Shown: in pieces, positions 1-6,002 of the stretch
Layout of the letters: every line of letters begins with the position of its first letter
Position numbering within the stretch: the stretch's first letter is position 1
DNA from: Nanobdellota archaeon
Lineage (GTDB): Archaea; Nanobdellota; Nanobdellia; Woesearchaeales; JAUYGA01
Assembly (NCBI GenBank): GCA_030690755.1
Contig: JAUYGA010000252.1
Location: forward strand, 1 to 6,017
DNA length: 6,017 nt
Direction: 5' to 3'
Program-made: the position numbers and the translations under genes
Notes under the pieces: generated by a model
Seen by the model: the letters and a program-made list of their open reading frames with translations, nothing else
What the model was told of the DNA's origin: nothing
Database searches by the model: none

Positions 1-633
1 ATCGGAAAAACATCGTTTGTAAAAATCCTTGCAGGAGTAGTAGAAAAAGATTCCGGCGAACTTAATGAAACAATAAAAGTCTCATACAAACCGCAATATC
101 TTGAATCATCAGACGACCTTGTAATCAATGTTCTTCAGGAATCAGTCAAAAAATATGACACTCAGCTCATCAATCCTTTGGACATAAAACCCTTGCTCAT
201 GAAACCTCTTAATGAATTGTCTGGCGGAGAATTACAGCGAGTTGCAATAGCCGCATGTTTGGGAAGAGAAGCGCAACTATATCTTCTTGATGAGCCGTCA
301 GCATATCTTGATGTTGAACAAAGACTGCTTGTCGCAAAAATAGTCAGAGAATTCATGGAACATAAAGGAAGTTCTGCATTGATTGTTGATCACGACTTGC
401 TTTTTATAGACAATCTTTCTGAAAGACTCATAGTTTTTAATGGCGAACCTGCAGTAAATGGAGATGCGAAAGGCCCGTTTTCAATGAAAGACGGAATGAA
501 TATTTTTCTCAAAGACCTGAACATAACTGTGAGACGCGACCATGATTCGGGCCGGCCTAGGATAAACAAAGAAGAAAGCGTTAAAGACAGGGAACAGAAA
601 TCAAAAGGCGAGTTGTATTACACTTCAGGATGA
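1..633 (+). CDS. abce1: ABCE1/RLI ribosome-recycling ATPase, C-terminal part (5' truncated by window edge)
   Basis: The family splits ribosomes after termination in the cytosol, using an N-terminal FeS domain and two ATPase domains in tandem. Only the last 210 residues, the second ATPase domain and C-terminal hinge, are in the window; the full family is about 590-600 residues. The frame is open from base 1 and begins inside Walker A (IGKTS, residues 1-5 of the fragment). Then come the Q-loop Gln (YKPQYL, Q32), signature LSGGE (73-77), Walker B LYLLDE (93-98), D-loop SAYLD (100-104) and H-loop His (IVDHD, H131). After the ATPase core, the stretch with GPFSMKDGMN, RRDHDSGRPRINK and DREQK is diagnostic of ABCE1 rather than a transporter ATPase. 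The gene ends with TGA and is convergent with the next gene, 39 nt away. All ATPase motifs visible are intact, so the truncation is only the window edge. Confidence 0.96.
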   Translation: MGKTSFVKILAGVVEKDSGELNETIKVSYKPQYLESSDDLVINVLQESVKKYDTQLINPLDIKPLLMKPLNELSGGELQRVAIAACLGREAQLYLLDEPSAYLDVEQRLLVAKIVREFMEHKGSSALIVDHDLLFIDNLSERLIVFNGEPAVNGDAKGPFSMKDGMNIFLKDLNITVRRDHDSGRPRINKEESVKDREQKSKGELYYTSG

Positions 634-672
634 TTTAATGAGGTGGTCTGATAATTCTTAAATGACCTGGCT

Positions 673-1560
673 TTACATTGCAATCAACATTGCGCCTGCG
701 ACAAGCATTGCTGCGCCGAGAAGATGGTGCAAGAAATGCTTTTTTTCATTCAGCATATAATGCGCAAAGATAACTGAACCTATTATTCCAACGCGTTTTA
801 TAGAAACAGCATAAGCTGCCAAATTTAATTTCAGGCCAACTGCTGTAAATATGACTTCTCCTGCAAAACCTATTGTGAACAAGGCAATCCAAAGTCTGTC
901 TTTCTTAAAAGCATTGGCAACTTTTCTCTTGAACTGTTTTCCGTCCATGACAATCAGATAAACAGTCATTATGAGAATTACAAAATAGCTGTATATCACA
1001 ACTCTTGTGAAAACATTTGTCTGGATTATGACATATTTCTCGATAACGCTGTTGATGCCATAAAGAATTGAAGCCATAAGCATATACCGAGAACCGCGGT
1101 TTTTGAGAATATTTATGATTGGTTCAAGAACATGGCTTTTGCCGAAGTGATCTATCTTCAAGGCATAAACTCCTAAAACAACCATCATTATGCCGATAAA
1201 ACCTTTTGTGTCAGGAATCTCTTTAAGGAAAATCAATGCAAAAATCATTGTCACAACAGGCGATATGGCCATCAAAGGGACAGTTTTTCCGATTTGCGCA
1301 TGCTGCAATGATTTTGTGAATAATATCAGGCCTGTTGCTAAAATAATGCCTGTGAGAAGATATGTCCATAGAATTTGCGGCGGCAATACTATATAGTCCT
1401 TAAAAATAATTATGAACGGCAGAGAGATTATCCCTGTAAGAAGCATTACAGAATAAACAAGGTATTCTGGAGAAACCTTTTCAGAGGCTTTTTTATGAAG
1501 GATGTGATTGACAGCATAAAACATTGCCGCAATAAGTCCAATCACAATCCAAAACTGCAC
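673..1560 (-). CDS. EamA/DMT-superfamily membrane transporter
   Basis: A 295-residue integral membrane protein with about ten hydrophobic helices and the two-fold repeat of EamA domains (about residues 3-134 and 157-295), the usual length for this family. Each repeat carries the typical end: ISPVVTMIFALIFLKEIP (99-116) in the first and KRVGIIGSVIFAHYMLNEK (255-273) in the second, both followed by a last helix. Family members move metabolites, amino acids or nucleotide sugars across the cytoplasmic membrane; the substrate here cannot be read from the sequence. A basic loop (about 135-157) joins the halves. The start is GTG, chosen because a GGTGA ribosome-binding site sits 4 nt upstream and translation begins directly at the first helix. 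The next in-frame ATG, at residue 13, would cut into that helix. The gene is convergent with ABCE1 and divergent from the radical SAM gene, so it is probably transcribed alone. Confidence 0.93.
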   Translation of the reverse strand: MQFWIVIGLIAAMFYAVNHILHKKASEKVSPEYLVYSVMLLTGIISLPFIIIFKDYIVLPPQILWTYLLTGIILATGLILFTKSLQHAQIGKTVPLMAISPVVTMIFALIFLKEIPDTKGFIGIMMVVLGVYALKIDHFGKSHVLEPIINILKNRGSRYMLMASILYGINSVIEKYVIIQTNVFTRVVIYSYFVILIMTVYLIVMDGKQFKRKVANAFKKDRLWIALFTIGFAGEVIFTAVGLKLNLAAYAVSIKRVGIIGSVIFAHYMLNEKKHFLHHLLGAAMLVAGAMLIAM

Positions 1561-1564
1561 AGTT

Positions 1565-1569
1565 TCACC
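1565..1569 (-). promoter_or_regulatory. Ribosome-binding site deciding the GTG start of the EamA transporter
   Basis: On the minus strand this reads GGTGA, complementary to the archaeal 16S rRNA 3' end, with 4 nt (AACT) before the GTG at 1560. It supports the GTG start over the later ATG and implies that this mRNA has a leader. Confidence 0.6.
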
Positions 1570-1581
1570 GCTTTTTTTTAA

Positions 1582-1604
1582 TTATATATCTGAATCTTTA
1601 AATC
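1582..1604 (-). promoter_or_regulatory. Candidate TATA region for the EamA transporter
   Basis: On the minus strand there are two TATA-like stretches, ATTTAAAGAT (about 1594-1603) and TATATAAT (1582-1589). A start about 25 nt downstream of the first would give a short leader containing the GGTGA site. The second would start transcription at the GTG and lose that site, so the first is preferred. No clear purine-rich BRE was confirmed. Confidence 0.3.
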
Positions 1605-1683
1605 CTGTTATTTGAATATTTTTAAAATAGGGGGTTTAAGACTTTATAAATTTAAGTGAATCATAGAGGCAATTACACGAATC

Positions 1684-1696
1684 TTAATAAATAAAA
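1684..1696 (+). promoter_or_regulatory. Candidate TATA box for a leaderless radical SAM transcript
   Basis: TTAATAAATAAAA is centred about 23 nt before the ATG at 1713, close to the archaeal TATA-to-start spacing. No GG-containing ribosome-binding site precedes the ATG, so a leaderless mRNA is the simplest reading. A second, sharper box, TTTATAAA at 1643-1650, lies further upstream and would give a leader of about 40 nt with no ribosome-binding site. Confidence 0.4.
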
Positions 1697-1712
1697 CCGC
1701 AAAACTTAGACT

Positions 1713-2741
1713 ATGAAAAATAAAAAAGGTAATGAAAACGTTGATTTGATTAAACAGGCGGAAGCTGTGTTTAAAGATAACTTTCCAATGCAGACTTGTT
1801 TTGAAAGGGCTATTTTTTTCAGCTGGTATTGCGGCATTGCTGACTGCAAATACTGCTATATGAGCACTCAGCGCGAAAAGATAGAGGCTGCAAAGGGAAA
1901 AGGCCAGATGGCAAGAAGAACTGACGCTTCATTGATTGCAGAAGCTTTGCTTTGCAAAAAACTAGGATGGGAAATAGGCTTTCTGTCAGGCGGCCATAAT
2001 GCATATGATAAGGAGGATTTTCTTGAACTTCTGAGAAAACTTCATGTTGCGACAGGAGAAAAATTCTGGCTTAATATAGGTCCTCTCAGTAAAGATGAAT
2101 TTGAGCTTTTTTTGCCTTATGCAAAAGGGTATGTCGCATCAATTGAGACAGTCAACAAGAGATTGCATGATTTTGTATGTCCGTCAAAACCAATTGCGCC
2201 TTTTGAAAAATCCCTAAAAATTGCTCGTGATTTAGGCCTTAAGACAGGAATGACAATAATCCTGGGTCTTGGAGAGACAATTGAAGATTTTCCTCTGTTG
2301 AAAGAATTCATCAGCAATCATAAGATTGACAAGATACATTTTTATTCATTAAATCCGCAAAAAGGGACTGTTTTTGAGAATTCTGAGCCAATAACAAAAG
2401 AGTATCAGGCAGAATGGATTGCTATGACCAGAATTGCATTCCCTAAGATAGATATACAATGCGGGATATGGCTTGACAAGGTTGAGAATATTGAACTTCT
2501 GTTAAGGGCCGGCGCTAATTCCATAAGCAAATTTCCCGCTTTAAGGTACTTTAATTCCAAATATGCCAAAGAGGTTGAAAGGCAAGCAAAAAATGCAGGA
2601 AGAGAATTTATAGGAACCTTGACAAAGATGCCTGATTTTGGCGAAAATGAGCTTAATCATTCCAGATTTAGCCAAGAACTTAGTGAAGAAATAGTAAAAA
2701 AAGCGAAACAATATCTTAAGCGGATGAATCAAAAGAGATAA
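1713..2741 (+). CDS. Radical SAM enzyme with BioB/HydE-like fold, function unassigned
   Basis: A 342-residue soluble protein. The radical SAM cluster motif is CGIADCKYC (C40, C45, C48; spacing CX4CX2C). An SGG (92-94) fits the SAM-binding glycine motif. SIET (143-146) and LGLGET (184-189) match the barrel strands of the BioB/HydE/PylB group. The C-terminal part, with about ten residues of helix after EYQAEW and then RAGANSISKF (265-274), resembles the BATS domain of biotin synthase. It is probably not biotin synthase: BioB has CX3CX2C, and its [2Fe-2S] ligand Cys just before GLGET is replaced here (TGMTIILGLGET). The remaining cysteines are C29, C81, C156 and C250. C156, in VCPSKP, lies where HydE/PylB-type enzymes have their YRKLRP-like loop. 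It may belong to the archaeal biotin-synthase-related group, but the reaction is unknown. No partner gene is adjacent. The ATG has no ribosome-binding site and is probably leaderless. Confidence 0.92.
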   Translation: MKNKKGNENVDLIKQAEAVFKDNFPMQTCFERAIFFSWYCGIADCKYCYMSTQREKIEAAKGKGQMARRTDASLIAEALLCKKLGWEIGFLSGGHNAYDKEDFLELLRKLHVATGEKFWLNIGPLSKDEFELFLPYAKGYVASIETVNKRLHDFVCPSKPIAPFEKSLKIARDLGLKTGMTIILGLGETIEDFPLLKEFISNHKIDKIHFYSLNPQKGTVFENSEPITKEYQAEWIAMTRIAFPKIDIQCGIWLDKVENIELLLRAGANSISKFPALRYFNSKYAKEVERQAKNAGREFIGTLTKMPDFGENELNHSRFSQELSEEIVKKAKQYLKRMNQKR

Positions 2742-2762
2742 AAAATATTTTAAAACATTTTT
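2740..2762. terminator. Probable bidirectional oligo-T terminator in a convergent gap
   Basis: Between the converging radical SAM and channel genes, the plus strand has TTTT (2748-2751) and TTTTT (2758-2762), and the minus strand has a six-T run opposite 2740-2745. Archaeal polymerase commonly terminates at such T-tracts without a hairpin. The 32 nt gap leaves little room for anything else. Confidence 0.4.
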
Positions 2763-2773
2763 CGCTTAATTGT

Positions 2774-3208
2774 CTAATCCTCTTCTTCATTTTTAGGATT
2801 TTTCTTCTTTTTATGCCCGACCAGTTCATTCCTGAAACCTTCTCTGGCAGAGTAAATCCTTTTCCTGGCTCTGTTGATGTGTTCTCTATTAGTTTTCACA
2901 TTTCCTACTGTTTTTTCCAATAAGAGTTTATGTTTTTCGGTAAAATATGAACCCAGCGAGGTAAAAACATACAACGCTGCCGGAACTCCTATAAGTATGT
3001 AAAAGATCAAAAATACTTTCGTTATTTCATGTTTTGGCAGTAAGTCACCATAACCTATGGTTGACAATGTCACGACGCAGAAATATATAGAATCCACCCA
3101 GGAGAACTTTTCAACGATATGTATGAATAAACTCCCTATAAACAAAAGTGAGCTTATGACCCCTAACCCAAAAAATACTCTTCTTTCTAAACTTTCTTTT
3201 TCAAACAT
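2774..3208 (-). CDS. Two-transmembrane potassium channel (Ion_trans_2 type) with short cytoplasmic tail
   Basis: A 144-residue subunit of a tetrameric K+ channel in the cytoplasmic membrane. Order: short basic N-terminus, helix 1 (about 11-31), a turret and pore helix (about 36-49), the selectivity filter TIGYGD (50-55), helix 2 (about 64-88), then a polar charged tail of about 55 residues. Helix 2 has Gly74 in ILIGVP, a plausible gating hinge. The tail is rich in Lys, Arg and Glu and ends with a KKKK run and EEED. It may be helical, but it is far too short for an RCK nucleotide- or Ca2+-binding domain, and there is no voltage-sensor segment. So only a minimal KcsA-like pore can be claimed. 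A GAGGT ribosome-binding site 7 nt before the ATG supports the start. It lies 217 nt downstream of the permease pair on the same strand, so readthrough from the permeases is possible but not shown. Confidence 0.93.
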   Translation of the reverse strand: MFEKESLERRVFFGLGVISSLLFIGSLFIHIVEKFSWVDSIYFCVVTLSTIGYGDLLPKHEITKVFLIFYILIGVPAALYVFTSLGSYFTEKHKLLLEKTVGNVKTNREHINRARKRIYSAREGFRNELVGHKKKKNPKNEEED

Positions 3209-3215
3209 TTTCTTT

Positions 3216-3220
3216 ACCTC
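3216..3220 (-). promoter_or_regulatory. Ribosome-binding site of the potassium channel gene
   Basis: On the minus strand this reads GAGGT, 7 nt before the ATG at 3208. It is one of the two good ribosome-binding sites in the window and fixes the channel's start. Confidence 0.55.
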
Positions 3221-3256
3221 GCATGTTTCTATATTTTATCAGTTTCTGTAAGGTTC

Positions 3257-3271
3257 AAAAGACAAGAAAAA
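3257..3271 (-). terminator. Weak candidate T-tract terminator after the permease pair
   Basis: On the minus strand, TTTTT and TTTT lie about six bases apart, some 155-170 nt downstream of the second permease's stop and 50 nt before the channel gene. Nearer the stop, the minus strand is A-rich and lacks T-tracts, so this is the first plausible stop signal. The assignment rests only on these short runs. Confidence 0.25.
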
Positions 3272-3363
3272 TTCACGCAAATCCCTTATTGTTTTTTAAT
3301 TGAGTAATCCATGTCCTAATTTTTTCTTTACTTATTACCTGTTATTTTTTATTTGTCGGTTAT

Positions 3364-3396
3364 CTTATATACTGGAAATCATTTATAATATATAAG
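3364..3396. repeat. Inverted pair of TATA-like octamers in the channel-permease gap
   Basis: CTTATATA (3364-3371) and TATATAAG (3389-3396) are perfect inverted copies 17 nt apart, in the 217 nt non-coding gap at 3209-3425. They may be two opposed TATA boxes, the leftward one about 155 nt upstream of the channel gene, or chance in very AT-rich DNA. Nothing else coding was found in this gap. Confidence 0.35.
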
Positions 3397-3425
3397 GTTT
3401 TTTGTTGATTTTTAATTAATTTACG

Positions 3426-4622
3426 TTATTCGTAGCGCAAAGCCTCAACAGGTTTTAATTTTGAGGCCCTTATTGCAGGAAGAGCTCCTGAGACCATACC
3501 TAGTAAAAATGAAAATGATGCTGCTGCGATAATCAGGTTAAGGTTTATCTGAACATCCATGAACGGGAAGCCTGCGGCTTTTGCAGCAAATCCGAATATG
3601 AATGCCATGCCTGTCCCGATTATTATTCCAATAATCCCTCCAAGCAGCCCCATAAATCCTGATTCTATTAGGAAAAGATAAAGCACATCAGAGTTTTTTG
3701 CGCCAATCGCTTTCATGACTCCTATCTCTCGCGTCCTTTCCAAAACAGATGTGAACATCGAATTCATTATGCCTATTGCTCCGACCAAAATGGAAATTGA
3801 GGCAATACCGATAAGGACAACATTGACAACGCCAAGTATAGCATTAACAGTCTCTCTTACCTGTTCTGGAGTGTAGACAACAAAGTTCTCATCATTCCTA
3901 CTCCTTTTTAATTTTCTTTCAATCTCTTCTGCGACCTTGTCCATGTCTGCGTTGTCTTTGACCCTTGCGGTTATCAGGCCGACATTCTCGCCTTTATCAT
4001 AAACCTCCTTTGCCAGGTCAAAAGGGATTATTATTCGGTCATCAGTCTGGCCGCCTGTGTTTTTTATTATTCCGACAACCTTGAATTGCCTATCTTCGAA
4101 CTCAATGGAGCTTTTGATATACATCTGCTTGTCGAACTTATCGCTTGCAACTTTTTCTGTTATCAGAACAGAATTCTCGCTTTCGCTTTTCAGAAATCTT
4201 CCTTGCTCAAGCTCGATTCCGGCATCTTTCGCATAATCATCAAGCAGATCTACAGGGATTGCTACGACTGTAATGAGCTGTTTCTCATTCCCATAACTTA
4301 CCTCTGCGCTTTCTATGAGAAGAGGCATCACATAATCAAGTTCGTTTATGCCTTTGACTGTATCAACATCATTTTCTGTCAAACCGACGAGCCCGACAGG
4401 CGGGCCTCTCAAAGACCCTGGAGAGATCCTTATCATCTGAGATCCTAAAGAATTAAGCTGGCTTTCTATTGCATTACTCATTCCCTGGCTTATTGAAATC
4501 AATGCGACGATTGCAGCTACGCCTATGATGATGCCTAGCATTGTAAGCAAGGATCTTGTTTTTCTCCTTTTCAAGTTTTGCAGGCTCATCTTGAAGAAGT
4601 CCTGTGTTTTTGAAATGACCAT
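3426..4622 (-). CDS. MacB/FtsX-type ABC transporter permease, second of a tandem pair
   Basis: A 398-residue membrane protein with the MacB-permease plan: helix 1 (about 24-46), a large extracytoplasmic domain (about 47-262), then three helices (about 263-288, 318-348, 362-384). The coupling segment before helix 3 is the classic FtsX-domain signature, NSMFTSVLERTREIGVMKAIGA (287-308), which docks to an ABC ATPase. The C-terminus PAIRASKLKPVEALRYE is typical. Family members work as dimers, exporting peptides, lipoproteins or toxins, or transmitting force, powered by a LolD/MacB-type ATPase; the substrate here is unknown and no ATPase is in the window. It lies 100 nt after the first permease, with no minus-strand T-tract between them, so the pair is probably cotranscribed. 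The ATG has no clear ribosome-binding site; its leader is A-rich. Met12 is an alternative start, but the residues before it align with the N-terminus of the first permease. Confidence 0.93.
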   Translation of the reverse strand: MVISKTQDFFKMSLQNLKRRKTRSLLTMLGIIIGVAAIVALISISQGMSNAIESQLNSLGSQMIRISPGSLRGPPVGLVGLTENDVDTVKGINELDYVMPLLIESAEVSYGNEKQLITVVAIPVDLLDDYAKDAGIELEQGRFLKSESENSVLITEKVASDKFDKQMYIKSSIEFEDRQFKVVGIIKNTGGQTDDRIIIPFDLAKEVYDKGENVGLITARVKDNADMDKVAEEIERKLKRSRNDENFVVYTPEQVRETVNAILGVVNVVLIGIASISILVGAIGIMNSMFTSVLERTREIGVMKAIGAKNSDVLYLFLIESGFMGLLGGIIGIIIGTGMAFIFGFAAKAAGFPFMDVQINLNLIIAAASFSFLLGMVSGALPAIRASKLKPVEALRYE

Positions 4623-4661
4623 TTTTTATTGTTTTTTACTTTTTTTTCAATTATTTGATAC

Positions 4662-4689
4662 TTGATTTTTTTACATTGATTTTTTTACA
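4662..4689. repeat. Perfect 14-bp tandem direct repeat between the permeases
   Basis: TTGATTTTTTTACA occurs twice back to back (4662-4675, 4676-4689) with no mismatch. It lies 40-67 nt upstream of the second permease's start. It could be a slippage product or a tandem protein-binding site. On the minus-strand mRNA it gives two A7 runs in the leader. Confidence 0.85.
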
Positions 4690-4706
4690 ATATCTGTTTT
4701 CATATT

Positions 4707-4719
4707 GTTGCATCTGCAA
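4707..4719. repeat. Small inverted repeat just after the first permease
   Basis: GTTGCA-TC-TGCAA: five-base arms with a two-base centre, placed a few bases beyond the stop of the first permease and 85-97 nt upstream of the second. Its half-site GTTGCA is the same as in the inverted repeat upstream of the first permease, but the spacing differs by 3 bp. It is short enough to be chance. Confidence 0.35.
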
Positions 4720-4722
4720 TCT

Positions 4723-5922
4723 TCAATTTTCTCGCAATGCATCTACAACATTCATCTCAGTAGCATTTTTTGCAGGGAGCAATCCTGAAAGCATCCCGAT
4801 AACTAAAGCAAACAGCATGCCTGAGGTTATGAGCCACCAAGGAATCCTAACAAGAAGAGGAAATCCTGCCTGTTTTCCAATTCCTTCAATCAAAAATGCG
4901 AGTCCTGCTCCAAGGCCAATACCAATAAGCCCTCCAATCATGCCCATTATTCCAGCTTCTATGAGAAAAATGAAGAGGATATCTCGGTTCTGCGCGCCAA
5001 TCGATTTCATTATACCGATTTCTTTTCTTCTTTCCAAAACCGAGGTATACATCGAATTCATTATACCTATTGCTCCAACAATCAGTGATATTGTCGCAAT
5101 ACCGACGAGAACTGCCTGGACAACTCCAAGGATACTATCAACCTGCCTGAGCAGCTGTTCAGCAGTCATTATCTCAAACTGTTCATCGCCGCGCTCTTTC
5201 TTAAGAATCTGTTTTACTCTGGCAGCGACAAGTTCAGGATCCTGTCCAGGTTTTAGTTTCGCCTCCATCATAGTCACTTGGTTTTCTTTTCCAGACAATT
5301 CCCTTACCGTCTCGATAGGTATGTATATTGCCTCATCATCATCTTTTGCGCCCACAGGATTCATTATCCCGACAACCTCATAATTCTCATTGTCGATTAT
5401 AATGTTATTCTTGACCTTGATCTCATTAGAGAATACATTCTTTGCAGCCCTTGACCCAAGGACAACAACCCTTTTTTCATTTGGGTTGAAATACCTGCCT
5501 TTCTCAAGCGTTATATCAAAATCCTCAAAACGTTCTTCAATATTGTCCGATGGAATTCCTCTCAGAAAAATCTTGACGTTTTCCCGCTTGAATTCGATGC
5601 TCTCTTCAGCCATCAGGTATGGTGTGACAAACTCAAAATAGCTTAATTTTTCAATTGCCTCGAAATCATCTTTTGTCAAACCTGTCGCAGAGCTTGGATC
5701 GCCTGTTCCTGCAGCAGATTTTGGGAATATGAAAATCCTTGATGAGCCCATTTTAGAAAACTGCTCTGAAATAGAATTCTTAAGGCCTGAACTTATTGCA
5801 ATCAATGAGATTATTGCAGCAACTCCTATGACAATTCCCAGTATTGTGAGCCACGACCTTAATTTCCTGTTCCTCAGACTCTTGATTGCTATCTTAGAGT
5901 ATTCTGATACCTGTGTTATCAT
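4723..5922 (-). CDS. MacB/FtsX-type ABC transporter permease, first of a tandem pair
   Basis: A 399-residue paralogue of its neighbour, with the same plan: helix 1 (about 24-46), an extracytoplasmic domain (about 47-264), then helices at about 265-290, 318-346 and 361-384. Shared landmarks include LGIVIGVAAI in helix 1, ILGVV at the start of helix 2, GAIGIMNSM and the coupling signature TSVLERRKEIGIMKSIGA (293-310). The C-terminus is LLPAKNATEMNVVDALREN. Helix 3 is unusually glycine-rich (GMIGGLIGIGLGAG). With the second permease it likely forms a heterodimer driven by an ATPase encoded elsewhere, perhaps just beyond the right edge; substrate and direction are unknown. The ATG at 5922 has only a weak AAGG about 12 nt upstream. 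It is kept because residues before helix 1 match the paralogue's length. The inverted repeat upstream suggests control of the pair by a DNA-binding regulator. Confidence 0.94.
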   Translation of the reverse strand: MITQVSEYSKIAIKSLRNRKLRSWLTILGIVIGVAAIISLIAISSGLKNSISEQFSKMGSSRIFIFPKSAAGTGDPSSATGLTKDDFEAIEKLSYFEFVTPYLMAEESIEFKRENVKIFLRGIPSDNIEERFEDFDITLEKGRYFNPNEKRVVVLGSRAAKNVFSNEIKVKNNIIIDNENYEVVGIMNPVGAKDDDEAIYIPIETVRELSGKENQVTMMEAKLKPGQDPELVAARVKQILKKERGDEQFEIMTAEQLLRQVDSILGVVQAVLVGIATISLIVGAIGIMNSMYTSVLERRKEIGIMKSIGAQNRDILFIFLIEAGIMGMIGGLIGIGLGAGLAFLIEGIGKQAGFPLLVRIPWWLITSGMLFALVIGMLSGLLPAKNATEMNVVDALREN

Positions 5923-5950
5923 ATGTTCCCAAACCTTTTATTAAGTAAAT

Positions 5951-5964
5951 TCAGACTAGACTGA
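5951..5964. repeat. Imperfect palindrome in the permease leader
   Basis: TCAGACTAGACTGA has TCAG/CTGA arms around a self-complementary CTAG, 12 of 14 positions symmetric. It directly abuts the larger inverted repeat at 5965-5990 and lies 29-42 nt before the permease ATG. It could be a second operator half or simply part of a GACT-rich tract. Confidence 0.35.
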
Positions 5965-5990
5965 CTGAGTTGCAAATCATGCAACTTCAG
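5965..5990. promoter_or_regulatory. Inverted repeat, candidate operator of the permease pair
   Basis: The core GTTGCA-AATCA-TGCAAC (5969-5985) is perfect. The symmetry continues outward, CTGA (5965-5968) against TCAG (5987-5990), with one extra T at 5986. It lies 43-68 nt upstream of the permease ATG and about 25 nt downstream of a TATA-like box, so over the expected transcription start, where archaeal repressors often bind. Alternatives are an RNA hairpin in the leader, or a terminator for a plus-strand gene outside the window, though the following T's are interrupted. Confidence 0.45.
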
Positions 5991-6002
5991 ATTTTACTCT
6001 TG

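Noticed and set aside
1..633. Treating the first gene as an ATPase partner for the permeases
   Set aside because: Its C-terminal hinge motifs are those of ABCE1, a ribosome-recycling factor, and it is 2.8 kb away on the opposite strand.
641..668. Weak AGGT/ACCT pairing in the convergent gap after ABCE1
   Set aside because: The arms are only about four bases with a long loop and no T-tract follows; not a credible terminator or RNA.
1713..2741. Calling the radical SAM gene bioB
   Set aside because: The cluster spacing and the missing cysteine before GLGET argue against biotin synthase, and no other biotin gene is present.
3209..3425. A small RNA gene in the T-rich gap
   Set aside because: The TATA-like octamers are suggestive, but there is no stable hairpin, no C/D or H/ACA box pair and no defined end.
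4086..4448. A 120-codon open frame on the plus strand
   Set aside because: It lies wholly opposite the second permease, and its translation resembles no family; the permease motifs on the other strand are unambiguous.
4651..4713. A 20-codon minus-strand frame (starting MQQYENRYCKK) between the permeases
   Set aside because: It has no ribosome-binding site, and the 14-bp tandem repeat inside it is not a multiple of three, so it does not look like selected coding sequence.
4655..5383. A 242-codon open frame on the plus strand
   Set aside because: It is antisense to the first permease, mirrors its codon pattern, has repetitive Ile/Pro/Ser composition, no recognisable domain and no ribosome-binding site.
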